Of a stretch of DNA of 64,000 nucleotides, positions 35,613 to 49,725 are shown one piece after another. The translations under genes were made by a program, and so were the position numbers. The notes beneath the pieces were generated by a model. The model saw nothing but the letters and a program-made list of their open reading frames with translations. It did no database searches and had not been told where the DNA came from. How positions within the stretch are numbered: position 1 is the stretch's first letter; every line of letters starts with the position of its first letter. Source of the stretch: Flabesymbios commensalis (taxonomy: Eukaryota; Annelida; Polychaeta; Terebellida; Flabelligeridae); the NCBI GenBank assembly GCA_964017125.1, contig OZ024908.1, positions 66,465,440 to 66,529,439 of the forward strand, given 5' to 3'.

Positions 35613-38329
35613 TCTGACAAACCAAACGAGTTAGGCAACAAAATCGGTGTAGGAAACATAAATCTATCATGTATAGTATCAATAACATGTATGTTTGTTT
35701 TAATTCTTATAAAGCATTTAATACTTGTATATATATATATATATATATGGTCGATTCCCACGAAAGTGATGGATATCGGCGAAAAAACGACTTTGTTGCA
35801 CAGTCCTGAATTCTTCAGTTTATATCGCAGACATATGGGACTTTCACAAAAAATATATGCGAGCTCTTAATATATGATAGTTGTAACATGAATGGAGTTC
35901 ATGCTCATTATTGAACACCAGAGTAACCCTACGAATGCATATTATGTAATATGTAAATGCCATAATGTAACTAAAACTTTGGTCGCAAAGAGTACAGCAG
36001 TTCAAGTGGTAACAATTAGGTGGTAATGTTTACAATAGTTTAATAACAGTTGCGAAAATTTGATGCTGCACATAATGATGTGGAGCCAACTTCTACTCTG
36101 CTGGAAATAATCAATATTCAGAAAATATACAAAAAAAAGACATGTCAAACATAATATTTCTTTTATTTCAAGGCTTAGAGTGGAAATAGCAGTTGAATAT
36201 TAAAATGTAAATGAAGCATCTTGATTAAAATCATGATTTCATATGATTTGTTGATCTAAACGTTTTTCTCATAGGTTTTAAAAGTGTATTCGTAGGGTTA
36301 CAAATTGATATTTTATTGAAAAATAAGGCTATTAATTAACATAATTGTTGTGTTATAAACGATTCGTATCGATAACTATTTCTACTTTGACAGCCACATT
36401 AATAAACAATCAGAGAAGGATGGAATAAAGAGATTTTAGCAACAAGGTGCGCGAGAATCACGAGAATAATTTATTTATTGTTTGTCACTGAATTAATAGT
36501 CAACCTAAAAAATATACATACATATATACATATATCATTCACTTGTGAAAGGTATTTGACAGATAGAGCTACAATGAACAAAAAAGAGTAAAACTGGTTG
36601 CTCTACGTCGACTCAAAATGCTTATACCAGCTTTGTTTGTAGGGTTACGCTGTCATTTGTAGGGTTACTCTATCTAGGTGGCCTATGCAAAATCATCACA
36701 ATACTGCAATATTGACGGCTCATAATATTATTTAAACACATGTATGTTCTCCCGTATGATACTGCTCAATATCCAATAGATTTACCACGCTATAATTAAC
36801 TTCACATAGACCATTGAACAAAATATCTAATTTGTCAAATAATTTTATGTATTTCCAACTGGTGAAGTCAGACAGTGATTATGTCGCTATTGTATCACAC
36901 ACGTTTTAAAATACCACTTGTTTTGGCTTGCTTGTATATATTATTTTTTGAAAAATATCGTGTTTTTAGATAAAGGTCTCGCAATCCCAATTAAACACGT
37001 ATTGTGTTATACAACATAGAAGCTTTTTGTGAAATTGGTAACCCTACGAATGCACACAGTGGTGAACTCTTTTAGATGCTAGATATGTTTAAATTAATAT
37101 TTCAAATATTTTTAATACACACAAGAATACACGTTAGACATATTTTTAATATGATGTATAACAAAGTATATTAACAAAAAATTAGCCTTTGCATTGGTGA
37201 GTTAAAATAATTTTCAAACGTTTTTAAAACGTGTATTTTATTTTTTGAATAGAAATATTTATTAGCTTGTTGAGTTTTACACCTTATAAGTGCTCACTAT
37301 GATGCTAGCTTTATTCTTGGCCTGTTTTGTAATGAGAACAAAATATATTTTTTAATCATTTAACGTTTTTCTCTTGTACATAGTAACCCTACGAATACCT
37401 AACATGTGTGTAACCCTACGAATGACAATATCATCAGTCTCTGGTGGCTCTTCTATTACATGAAAATATTTTAAATGATATCGTCCACATATTGCCATGT
37501 CATGACAGGATAATGCATCACAAATATTCAATTAACTCCTGTATTCTCCACACCTACACAGTGAAATATAGCACTGTGATAATTTGTAGGATATATTAAA
37601 AATTCAAACATTGCTAACGTTTCAAGATATCTATGTTAACCACTAAAATCTGACTGTCACGTACACTGTACTTTGGTTATTCTGTTAGACAAGGTGGTAA
37701 ACCCCATGTCCTTTCATAGAGCTCCACAGCTGCCATTTCCTTATTTAAAATTCGTAGGGTTACACATATTAAAAAAAACGTAGTGTTCAATGGAAGAAAT
37801 TAAAAAAATTGTATAATTTTCCGATACGTTACCTTGCCCATATTATACATTGGTACCACAAGTGTATTCAGAGAAAAGAGCTTTTGTTAATCTGTAGTAG
37901 TATTCGTTTTATGGAACATGAAAGCGCATTCGTATGGTTACAAAAACGTACTTTAAATTATTGCACCTATTTTACTATTACTAACATTATTTTGTGGACA
38001 TGCTCTACAATGAATTCGGTTCAGCAAATAAACAGCAAGCACAGGTCAGGTCATAAATATATTGTGTAAAATATTTATATTGTGCAATATTGATTTACTC
38101 AGATATCATAACACAAACTGTATTCGTAGGGTTACACGAGTTTTAAATTTTCAAAAAATATGAATTAAAAAAATTCAAATTTACAAAAGCAAAAAAGTGT
38201 TGGCTATTGATTAGGTGCAGATGCCGCGCTTCAGAATGCGTAATATAAAGGCGCTGTTTATTTTGAATATTGAGAAAATGTACTTTTTCAAAATAAGGGC
38301 CAAATGCATCACTTTAGTGGGAATCGACC

Positions 38330-38389
<60 letters not shown>

Positions 38390-38644
38390 TTCTTAGTTCA
38401 TCACATTATGCACTGTATAATAAATATCTATCTATCTGTATCAGCTTACAGCAGCATTGAACATTGCAAAAAACAACCGGACTTGTTGTTGAAATAGAAA
38501 ATTAAAAAATATAAAGAAAGAGAACAAATACTTACTTTCTGAATTTAGTATTATGTAATAAATTTTATTACGGACACGCATCTTATTACTGTAATGTTTA
38601 TATAAGGCAAAATGACAAAAAAGGACGAGTATGAAATAGCTCTG
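35613..38644. repeat. 433-bp tandem duplication, second copy, interrupted
   Basis: The left part (35,613-35,747) and the right part (38,331-38,644) match the first copy, with the element at 35,748-38,330 between them. The right part carries a short AT-tract interruption (TATAAATATA) near 38,340. Confidence 0.85.
35748..38330. mobile_element. 2.58-kb non-coding TIR element with ten GTAACCCTACGAAT motifs
   Basis: The ends are 25-bp inverted repeats with one mismatch (35,747-35,771 and 38,307-38,331): ATGGTCGATTCCCAC, then AAAGTGATG. It sits in a (TA)n tract, so a TA target duplication is likely but cannot be proved. Ten copies of GTAACCCTACGAAT or close variants lie inside. Plus orientation: 35,923, 37,038, 37,383 and 37,410. 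Minus orientation: 36,288, 36,636, 36,655, 37,750, 37,928 and 38,122. The outermost pair are inverted and lie about 175 and 195 bp from the ends, as expected of subterminal transposase-binding sites. No reading frame beyond about 90 codons looks like a protein, so it is non-autonomous. The family is unknown to me; Tc1/mariner-like and ISL2EU-like are possible because of the TA site. Confidence 0.75.
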
Positions 38645-39104
38645 GCCCAAATATGTCACTAAAATGTTGTGGGCTGCAGTTGAAAGGTGTTCAGTTGCAC
38701 TAATGATATATGTGAAATGTAGAATGGTATGCTGGAAACAAATGTAAGTTACAAATGTGATATCGCCATTATTCTCAACTTACATGATTAAAAAGATGAA
38801 AAAACAGAAAAAAAATCCTTCCATTCCTTGATGTAATAAAGAAAGAAAATCTCTAAAATATCGTGCAAATAATAGCACTAAGCACAGTAACTCAGAGGCA
38901 CTACAAGATGAATATAAAATACTAGTATTGCTATGAATACAAACAATTCATTCAAAGTAAAGACAGTACTGGTAAGCTATGCAAGTCAGATTGAAATTAT
39001 CACAACAGAATATCGACATGCTTGGAAATGCTTGATTGTAGACTGGTAGTTAAAGACAAATCTACCCACTCCACGTTCACTATTGCTGCCGGATATATCA
39101 ATTC

Positions 39105-40546
<1,442 letters not shown>

Positions 40547-40595
40547 CGGGGGAACCGGGTTCAAATCCCGCTTTGGCGCACATACACACAGTGAT
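40547..40595 (+). repeat. tRNA-like fragment with box B
   Basis: GGGTTCAAATCCCGC is a good T-arm with box B, but no box A or acceptor stem precedes it because the microsatellite abuts directly. Probably a SINE fragment. Confidence 0.35.
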
Positions 40596-40958
40596 ACATA
40601 TGAGAACATCTCAACGGTCAATACAACCTTGATGCCACTAGAGATAGATGGTACTGGGTTCACTAACTGGTGTTCTCGTATTAGTTTTGTCTTTCAACTG
40701 ACAAAGATGGGCAACCTAGGATACTGGGAATTTAATTAATGCTTATATGCTTTAAAGAAAAAAAATATTAGCATATTTACACAGCTATAGTTCCAGTAAA
40801 CTGCACGTACAGCTAGACGTTTTATTAAACACCTGCGTGTCTTTCCGACCTAAACATAAAGAGGATGTTTAAGTCCCTATTCGAAACTGTCTGGCAAATA
40901 ATTATTAATTCACCGTACAATGGTAGATGTCCTGGGTATAGCCCCGTAGATCCGGGGG

Positions 40959-41056
40959 CCCAGCAAACACGAGACGTTTAGCCAATGTTGTTTTCATGTT
41001 GGGTCAGCGTCGTAGACAGTGGGCTAACATTACAACAACATGGGGTGTTTGCTGGG
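40959..41056. mobile_element. Palindromic MITE, CCCAGCAAACAC family
   Basis: A 98-bp element from CCCAGCAAACACGAGACG to GGGGTGTTTGCTGGG. Inner words (TGTTGGGTCAGCGTCG; GTGGGCTAACATTACAAC) show the family pattern. Confidence 0.65.
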
Positions 41057-41192
41057 AAAGTACATTCGAAAATAATCCATTCATCAATCTTTTTTGTCAA
41101 TTAAATTAATTATATTTCATGTTGCATGATAAATAACGTAGATGTAGAAACAACAACAAAATCTGCATAAACAATATATTCATATAGCTCAG

Positions 41193-41345
41193 CGCCGAAT
41201 TATAAAATTTACTTTTTTACCCACTTGAAGTTGTGGCTCGCTACCGCGAGCCACAACTTCAAGTGGGTAGAAAAATACTTACATTTTTGCAATTTGAATC
41301 CAAAGATATGCGAATGTAGCAAATTTAATTTTCATTTTTTTTTTT
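41193..41345. repeat. GAAGTTGTG hairpin element
   Basis: A nearly perfect hairpin, TTTACCCACTTGAAGTTGTG and its partner, surrounds GGCTCGCTACCGCGAGCC, which is itself a palindrome. Same subfamily as 21,170 and 55,865. Confidence 0.6.
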
Positions 41346-41397
41346 TAAATTTCTTGTTTGTAGGTGGCTGCTAGCGGCTAGAGACGCCAATAGGGCT

Positions 41398-41705
41398 TTA
41401 TCTATTTCAGCGCGGGGATCGACTTTAGACGTCAGAATCTCACGTCTGTAGACGTCAGATTCTGACGTCTAAAGTCGATCAGACGTCAGAATCTGACGTC
41501 TGTAGACGTCAGCTTCTGACGTCTAAAGTCGATCCCAGCACTGAAAGAATTGACAAATTATAATGGCCGTAGATCCATCGCATAGGTATTCAAATGAAGG
41601 GGAAAGAGCTAGCTAAGACGTTTATGATGACTTCAAATTGAAAATAACCCATTGGTTTCCATGGTTTACACAAAAATATTTCAGCCCTTTAAGATTCAAG
41701 GCTTA
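41398..41705 (+). mobile_element. TTAA MITE, family 3, with duplicated palindrome
   Basis: It begins ATTTCAGCGCGGGGATCGAC. The ACGTC hairpin block occurs twice in a row (41,410-41,481 and 41,481-41,535), then the common body GGTATTCAAATGAAG and a worn end (TTTCAGCCCTTTAAG). The doubled hairpin is not seen in other copies here. Confidence 0.65.
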
Positions 41706-43840
41706 ACATTATGATATTATATACATATATTTTACAATTACACTTTCAAAATGGAACGTGAACATATACAAGTAACACCGTATATTATGTATATTATTAT
41801 TTATACTTTTTATACTGATGTTTTCTTGTACATAGATGTATATTATGAATATAGTTGCTGCCTAGCTTAAGTCTGTTTTAGCGCAGCACGACCAATGTTG
41901 TATATACAATAATTATTATAATGGTATAATGTGTATGTCTTTGTATCTGTCTTAAAAATATGTATTGGTCAAAAGCTCTATAAAACAAGAAAGCTTTTCA
42001 ACGTAACCACGTTTATAGGTTCCGTGATGTGACAATTGTTCCCGTCGCTCTCTGGGGTTGTTTACAGCCTGGGAATCGATATTAATCTATACGACCCACT
42101 GTTGACATCTGTAAAACACCATTAATAATAGATGATGTATAGAATAACAGCGAACACGAGACGCCATCTACCGACCAATTAGACAAAAGTCAATACTGCA
42201 ACATTTACAGGTTATGTTCAGATCACGTGCGACGCCGTTACAAACCAGATTGCTTAAATGCTGCTTTCTGACTAAGATGTAATAATTATATAAAATATTC
42301 GCCCACACGTTCTCACACGCGAGCTGGGGAAGGGTGGTAATGTGAATGAGCAAGATTTCTTGGTGCATGTTCCATGTGTCGAAGTCTACCAGTAATCCAC
42401 CAATGATCGTTTCGGAGGACGTCATTTAGTTGTTGTGATGATTGTAGCATGTAGACTTCTCCACATGAGCTTATTTATTATCATGAATACGATAACATTA
42501 CTGGTGATACACTAATATATTCCAATCATGATTGACCAATCTTGTCATGTTAAAATTAGCCTTTCACTTTATATAGTATAGCATTCACTTTTTTTAGTTC
42601 ATGTGAATGATTGTGTACTTTGTATTGTACTTTGCGTAGTTTTCACCATGCCCTTTATTTAACAATTGTCGGTAGTTTAGATGGATAAAAAATAATCGCT
42701 TCTCCCCTTTTTGGTATATTTTGCATAGTTTCCAACATGCTCCTCTCACCTTCTGTAGTTTATATGTCCCACGTATAACTGTTTGTGAAGTTCCCGATGT
42801 TCAACAATGCCCCATTTCATGTAAGCCTAGTTTAGTTTTACATTCACTTGTTTAAATGCCCCTAAAATAACCGGTTTTGATTATAATTCGGCTCGTTTCT
42901 ACCATGAACCTTTTCTTGTCCATATTTTATTGTTCAAATGGACAAATCATCGTGTCCTTCTCATAAGTTCTACGATGACCCTGACCTTTCACGTCCTGTC
43001 GTTTAGATGCCTCTAAATAATGTATGTAAATTATAATCCAATAGCATATGGGGTCTATACCAATAACAGGTGGATCTATCACAGCCTTTAACAATGTGTT
43101 CACATGTAATGTAACATGTGTAATGTCAAATTGACTGTCAGTGAAAATCTGAAACATGTGTTAACCCTTTGCCTGCTGAACGCGACTATTGCCGTTTTTA
43201 ATCCGTTCTATTGAGCGATTAAATCACTGATATTGGGACTGATATAATTGCTCAAACATAAAAATTTATCTATGCTAACAACGACCCCCCCGTTGATGGC
43301 CACGTATTTAAGGTGTCAATTGAAGATACTGAATGAATGAATTAAACTTTGGATGACGTTAAATTTTTAATTTAACATGTTGAATAAAAACTTTATTGAC
43401 TGTAATGCCCTCATAAATTAATTACTCTAACTAGAGGTTTTCACGTTTTTCTGTTTACTTTATTCTGTTTGGCTACTAGGCCTCAATATTATAAAAATGT
43501 CACCAGGTTTGGCTGGTCCTATTGATTTTGTCATGTATAGTTTCTGCTATTTTTTCCATGCATGTTTACACTAATGGCTTTATTTCAACATGCTGTTCAC
43601 GTTATAAATTATCCAGTAATCATTTGCTTGTGCACGTTTGACAAAGATCCAGTGAAGCCGCCTGTCTGAATAATACGTGACAAGCTGTGGGGACCTAGTC
43701 CGACAAATTTACATTTGGCTGCCATATATATTCGATCCCTCTATATAATCATGATCTTTATTTGTCATTTTATATTTTATCTTACAGCTGGATATAAATG
43801 TGAAGGAAGCTACTACGATCGTCCCCATCCATACTGCCAT
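41706..43840. other. No gene seen
   Basis: AT-rich, non-repetitive to the eye. There is one TTAA-started remnant near 43,161 (TTAACCCTTTGCCTGCTGAA) with no matching right end. Open frames are short and unlike any known protein. Confidence 0.5.
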
Positions 43841-43904
43841 GTAAAGCCAAAATGCAGTAACTGTTTACTTAAAAAGTAAACAGTTACTACATTTCGGCTT
43901 TGCA
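43841..43904. repeat. Short hairpin element, AAAGCC family
   Basis: AAAGCCAAAATGCAGTAACT pairs with its inverted copy AGTTACTACATTTCGGCTTT around TTTACTTAAAAAGTAAA. This is the cleanest copy of this family in the window. Confidence 0.65.
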
Positions 43905-45929
43905 GAGCAGCATACACTAACGCTATTATGTAATCCGTATTATAGTATGTTGATGGTAGGCATACGTTGTATAGCTTTAGATGTAGTGCAGTTTGAAAAT
44001 ATTAGTATTACATTAGACATTACATTTTATATTTTGAATTATTGAAGAATAACTAAAAGGAACTAGCCCACCACCAATTTCCAGTCATGGCTATCACAAA
44101 GGTAACCCTTTAAAAGGAAGCGAAGCTTCAAAGCATAATATTTGCATCTCTGAAGAATGAGTTGATTTCCTACACCTAGGTGTTTTAGAACGATTTTTTT
44201 TGTGGAGCTGTTGTTAGAAATTCACGAATAGAGGATATTTTTTCAAGCTGTCCTAGTGAATTTGTAATACAGCAGGAAAATGTATTTTTAATGTACATCT
44301 ACTGGGACTTGAACTCTTGCTATTATAGTGTGCATTAGTGCTAGACGTGTCATAATAATTATTCTGCTTTTCAGCTATGGAATCACACACTACCACTGTA
44401 GATATAAGTCAATGTATGTGCTACTTCAACCATAAGTCAATAATATTATATACATGGTGCTTTCTAGCGCTAATAAGGGTTTGACAACCATGTTACTGTC
44501 AACTCTGCTACTATAATATGTTACAGGGCTGACATTACTTGTAAAACAAAAGAAAAAACTTAAAAATAATAACATGTTATTTTTTTTGGATTTCATAGTA
44601 TCTATATATTTAACAACTGAAATATATATATTTTTAAATCAAATTAGATATATCATGTAATATTGGTAACAGGGTTGACTTATTCGGTAAAATAATTGAC
44701 AAAAAATATTAAAATACAGACATTTATTAGTTTTGAATTATTGTGTAGAAATAATAATTTGCTATGATACTATATTAATTATTTGTTGTGTATGTCTGTT
44801 TATTTCCTATTGTTTGAGTACACTTATTATTAATGTGCTTTCTGTTAGCTGTACCTTTTTTTACAATTGATTTTTAGACATACCCTACCAACTCTGTCAT
44901 CTGACTGTCAACACTGTTACAATAACTGTTAACCCTGTTATCCTAAATATATGAAAATTGTTACATTATTTTTGGTGTAATATAGTCATTTAAAACACAT
45001 AAAAATATACAGATACAGCAGTGGAAATATTACTTACAGCATGAATGTGGAAACCATTAAATTTAATCACTACCTTATAATTATATGTTTTTTTTGCCTG
45101 TTATGAATTGAACGTTTTATTTGTGTTTTTATCACAATTTTTTTTGTGTGTCTAAAAATTCAAGTGTACTTTGGCAACAGAGTTGACAAAATTCCAGATG
45201 CAGCGACAAAACGTAGATATAAAATATTTATTTTCTAATTAATATGGGATTCAAGATAATTTTGATGTTATTTTAAGTTATTACAATGAGTTAATGAAAA
45301 AAAATCATATTTAATAATGATTCAACATATTATAACACAACATAAAGTGAGAATGTACCACAATTGGAGAATTACTATACTATTATATGGCCTTAAATAG
45401 CAGCGTTAATTGATTTATGTTACAAATCTACAATATTATATATACTAGTAATTTTTCCTCATTTGAAGTTTTGAGTGGCGAAAGCGAGATATAAGTACTA
45501 ATGGATAAACAACATAATATCCACTATAGAACATCAAGGGTTAAATACATACCGGGAATTTTAATCATCATTACACCAGTTGAAAAAAGCTAATAATTCA
45601 TCTCTGGCGACCCACATCAGAAATACACTATAAAACTATAATTCTAGATGTATTCAAATGTATCTGCTTTAAAAAATGTCGCCACTTGTTCTACTGGACA
45701 TGCTCTACTGAGGTAAAGAGGGTACCAAGTAAGGCAATGACTTGGAACGTGGAATCAATGTAGCATGGACGTTTACTTGACATTAAGACATTATTTGGTG
45801 ACATGTCAGTTTCACAGAGTGCAATTTTTTAAGCACTTAACTATGCATTATGTTCCCGTGATTAGAAGTTGGATATTTCGACAGAAAATCCAGCTACAAA
45901 TAAATAAAGAAAACACTTGTAATACCGAT
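43905..45929. other. No gene seen
   Basis: Very AT-rich. GTTGACA, TGTTAC and related words recur loosely at 44,480-45,200, but I could not define a repeat unit. No plausible coding exon. Confidence 0.45.
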
Positions 45930-46176
45930 TTAACCCTTTAACCGCCAAATTATTCAATTTGAATTTTCTCCCACTTGAAGTTATGTCTCGCTGACGCGAT
46001 CCACAACTTCAAGTGAGTGAAAATTATTGAGATTTGACAAAATGGAGGTCAACTGTTTTCAAATATAGCTGATTGTTTTCATATTTGATCTTTAACATGT
46101 TTAAAAGGTGTGTACATAATGTGCTAATAAAAAATGAAAACCCGAATATATGCGGCACCGACGGTTAAAGGGTTAA
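45930..46176 (+). mobile_element. TTAA MITE, family 1
   Basis: A 247-bp element with TTAA at both ends, left terminus CCCTTTAACCGCC, right terminus GACGGTTAAAGGG, and the family hairpin. Very similar to 32,889-33,136 and 54,158-54,403. Confidence 0.8.
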
Positions 46177-46737
46177 CCTGGTAGCCCTGTGTCAATATTG
46201 CCGCTGAATGGGAACATACACTTCTAGATCATTATTGATCATTATTCTAGTAGGCCTATGTGCAAGGTAGGGGATCATAAATCTACAGCACATTATTTTT
46301 GCTGTTTTCACAGTGATTCTCAGTGAAATATATATACATTTTTTACTGGTCATCCCCTAAACATTCATAAAAATGAACAACATAATTTAAAATATAGTTT
46401 CTATTTGGGACGTAACATACATTTATAGTAAATCACTATCATGTCTATACGTACTCTACTAGTAATAGTTTGATTAAAGTATCTTTGTCGCACATAATGA
46501 CTTTACATGATGAACATGCTGAATGGTCTCACTTCACAAATACTCAGATCAATTACAGGCAATCATGTTGTGAAGATTAACAAAGCAGCAAATGCAAAAT
46601 TTTAGACATAAAACACAAATCATGCGTGATTTCTATATAGTCACCACCAATTCACTGCGTGTAACAGGAAGCACCAGCTCCCCGAAAACACAAGAAGTTG
46701 AGTTCTTGAGTGGAATTAAGACTTACTGGTGCTCTGT

Positions 46738-46840
46738 CCCACAAACGTAATGCACTAACCCAATGATGGGTCAATGTTAGGCCACCGTCTACGACGCTGG
46801 CCCAACATTGACCCGACAATGGTTGAATGTCTATTGTGTG
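46738..46840. mobile_element. Palindromic MITE, CCCAGCAAACAC family, degenerate
   Basis: Core palindrome CAATGTTAGGCCACCG and CTGGCCCAACATTG is clear; the ends (CCCACAAACGTAATGC and TGTCTATTGTGTG) are worn. Confidence 0.5.
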
Positions 46841-46898
46841 ATCACTTAATCTGCCCCCGGTGTGGTAGAAGGTGATCTATATCAATCAATTAGAGACG

Positions 46899-46990
46899 TG
46901 AACACAATGCTGGATTAATGTTGGTTCAGCGTCTGCGACGCTGTCCCAACATCAAACCAGCATTGGGTCGATGTATCGTGCTTTCTGGGT
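46899..46990. mobile_element. Palindromic MITE, CCCAGCAAACAC family
   Basis: ACAATGCTGGATTAATGTTG pairs with CAACATCAAACCAGCATTGG; the right end TCGTGCTTTCTGGG is recognisable. Confidence 0.5.
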
Positions 46991-47218
46991 GTCAATCAAT
47001 TAGGGACGTGGACAGACAATGCAGAGTGCAGGGGACTACAAGTACACTCCTATTGTACAAGGTCACACAATGACAATACAATATACTAATTTTACGGCTC
47101 CTTCACTCTAAAGGCACGTTATTACATGATTAGCAGGGGTCAAACCGACCTATAATCACTTATCAAGTGTTTGTGATTATTAAGAATTTATTTAGGAAAA
47201 GAAAATATATTGCTTAGC

Positions 47219-47449
47219 TTAACCTTTTCACTACCATACATGACGGAAATTTCCGTCGTCATTTGTCAATGAACGTAACCATAAAATGACACAAATTTTC
47301 GTCAAATATATACTACATTTATGTATTTTTCGTCATTTGAAGCTGGAAATTGCGTTAGCAATTCCAGCTTCAAATGACGAAAAATAGAACTCCTACACCA
47401 GTATATCTGGATCCTGGCATGCACCCCGGCCTGGAAGTCAAAGGGTTAA
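47219..47449. mobile_element. TTAA MITE with 27-bp hairpin arms (family 5)
   Basis: TTAA lies at both ends (47,219-47,222; 47,446-47,449). Inside, 47,330-47,387 is a nearly perfect hairpin whose arms read ATTTTTCGTCATTTGAAGCT and its complement around AATTGCGTTAGCAATT. Ends are CCTTTTCACTACC and AAGTCAAAGGG. Confidence 0.7.
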
Positions 47450-48026
47450 TAGGAATAATGTAAAATATTAGGATGTTTTATTTGTTTACGAGCATAAGCG
47501 TTATTGATCGTATTAGCACAGTTTAACTGGCCAGCGCTTTGACGTTAATTTGATTCCATGAACTTACATACACTAACTTTAATTAATTCGATTTGCCATT
47601 ATTTTGTTTAATTCCGATTAAATCATGATGTTGAAAATTACCGACGACCCAGTTTTGAGGATCTCGTGGTTTAACTTCCTAAAAGTATCACAAAGTATTT
47701 GATGCAAAGAAACAAACATCACGAAAAAAAATCTACATCAACATGTTTGAAGCTCAATCGCTGTTAAGAACAGACAGAAAATTCCATAAAAGTTTGACAT
47801 TTTCTTGCTCTTATGGGATGTATATTATATAGCGTTGTATATTTGGACATGAGAAGTGGGCATCTACACCCCCCCCTCCCTTATCCAATCGATACATCTA
47901 TCTTGTGGTCAGATTATTAAGAGGTAAGAGTTGTGATCATTGAGTGACACGGTCTAATCCGCCGCTCCATTGATCCAGTCAATCCTGCATCTTTCAGGGC
48001 ACAATGGACATTGTCTATGCACGCAG

Positions 48027-48117
48027 TGAACTCGATACGTCCACCCAATGTTGTTTTAATGCTGTGCCAGGCTGGCACAACATTAAAACAGCATTGGGTG
48101 AACGTCTCGTATTGAAA
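48027..48117. mobile_element. Palindromic MITE, CCCAGCAAACAC family, ends diverged
   Basis: A strong palindrome: CACCCAATGTTGTTTTAATG pairs with CATTAAAACAGCATTGGGTG around CTGTGCCAGGCTGGCACAA. Outer words are ATACGTC and GTCTCGTAT. Confidence 0.55.
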
Positions 48118-48708
48118 TAATGAAAGCAACCCTCTAAGCACCAGGGTAATTATTCTCAGTTCCAATGACATTGAAATACGGATTATTTCGAAAGAATGCT
48201 GAAAAAGTAATTATGTTTAGGAGCTCTGTCATTTTCTATTAAATAATAACATTTTTGTCAGTGGAATGTGCTCCATTTATCCTATAAGGGGTCTCAAAGG
48301 GTTAGATTACCTAACAACGAAACTGGATTGAAGATAATGACCATGACTGACCTATGTCTAATAATACAAGAATAATATATAATTGAAATATTATTCTGAC
48401 TTAATCGCTAATCATTTTAAGTTTTCGCACATATTGTAAAGATCAGATCATACAGTTAGTATTTTTGGAAATTAAAATACATGATAAATTGAGAAATCTT
48501 AGAATCAGTCCGGGATATCGGAAAAATAACAGCTGTCTTGATATCGATTGTTGTTGATTGTTTTTTTAAATGTATGTATTGTAATTGCCGTTCACATGAT
48601 AATAAAGGGCTGGTTGAAATAGAATGTGTTTGGATGGGAGCTATTTGCAGAGACTCCAATGGATCATATTTGGTTTTCTCTCATAGCATGCTGGTTTGGC
48701 TCTTTCCC

Positions 48709-48902
48709 CAGGAAACAAAGACAAATTGTATAACATTTATACAATTTTGGTCCAACGTCGGATACAAATTTCGCGACGTTTCGATAAGTAGGCATGTTTT
48801 AAAAGTTATACCATTTGACATGTAATACAATTCTGCGACGAAGTTGATGGGTTTATAGAGGGCAAAATTTGTATTTAGTTACTACATGTCAAATGGTCTA
48901 AC
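48709..48902. repeat. MITE fragment followed by a small inverted repeat
   Basis: CCCAGGAAACAAAGACAAAT and GTATAACATTTATACAAT match the element at 34,208. Next to it, TACCATTTGACATGTA (near 48,808) and TACATGTCAAATGGTC (near 48,882) are inverted copies about 60 bp apart. Confidence 0.45.
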
Positions 48903-49314
48903 TTCTTCTTCGCGAAATTTTCAGGGTAGTCACGACATGAATGGAAAATAGTGTGTGTAAAATTTCATGAAAATTGGTTGAGAATTGACCGAGAAATCGG
49001 CGAAATTCATCTACCACGGTTAATGTGAATCCGAGTTTGATGTTGTTGTCATGAGATTGTTACTCATTTTTTTTCTTCAAAAGTATTTGTGAAAATTATC
49101 TAAATCCCTTTCGATCATCAATCTGAGAGTGACACTTTCTCAACGCTAAATTGTTTTCGTGTTTCACTTCAGAGCTTTGGATCAGTTATAGTAATCTACC
49201 CAGACCAATAAACAGTGGCACAGTTTGTCACATGACGCGATCAGCTATACATATCCCTTGTCTTACAAATAGTTACATTCGTTATTGGCCTTTGATAGAG
49301 TTGTGAGTGCCTAA

Positions 49315-49545
49315 TTTGACCCTTTCAGCGCGGGTACCGTCTTTATACGTCAGAATCTGACGTCTATGGACGTCAGATTCTGACATCTAAAGACGTTCCC
49401 CGCACTGAAAGATTTCAACCGACCCATAACATACTGAATAGGTATTTAAATGAAGCAGAAAGAGCTAACTGAGACATTTATGATTATTTCAAATTAAAAA
49501 AACTTGGTCTCCGTGGATTATACAAACACATTTCAGCGTTACAGA
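49315..49545 (+). mobile_element. TTAA MITE, family 3
   Basis: CCCTTTCAGCGCGGGTACC, the ACGTC hairpin and the common body (GGTATTTAAATGAAG, AAAGAGCTAACTGAGACAT) are present. The flanking TTAA is lost on the left (TTGA). Confidence 0.65.
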
Positions 49546-49555
49546 GTAAACATGA

Positions 49556-49725
49556 CTAAAAATGGGGCTTTAAGCAACCTCTCGGGAATGGTGAGATGAA
49601 TCAGCTGAATGACGCAGACCTTCAGACGCAGGATTCGAAATTCTAGCCCTGGAGATCTGACAAAGAGGACGAGTATATACTCTATAATTACCTTTCGGTC
49701 ACAGCCAATCAGCACACTATAAGCG
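49556..49725 (-). mobile_element. SINE fragment
   Basis: The words GGGAATGGTGAGATGA, CAGGATTCGAAATTCTAGCC and TACCTTTCGGTCAC match the second tRNA-like part and 3' body of the SINE in reverse. Diverged and incomplete. Confidence 0.5.

Noticed and set aside
35923-38135. Interstitial telomere repeat (TAGGGTTA words)
   Set aside because: The words are single, dispersed and embedded in a longer fixed motif (GTAACCCTACGAAT), not tandem TTAGGG units.
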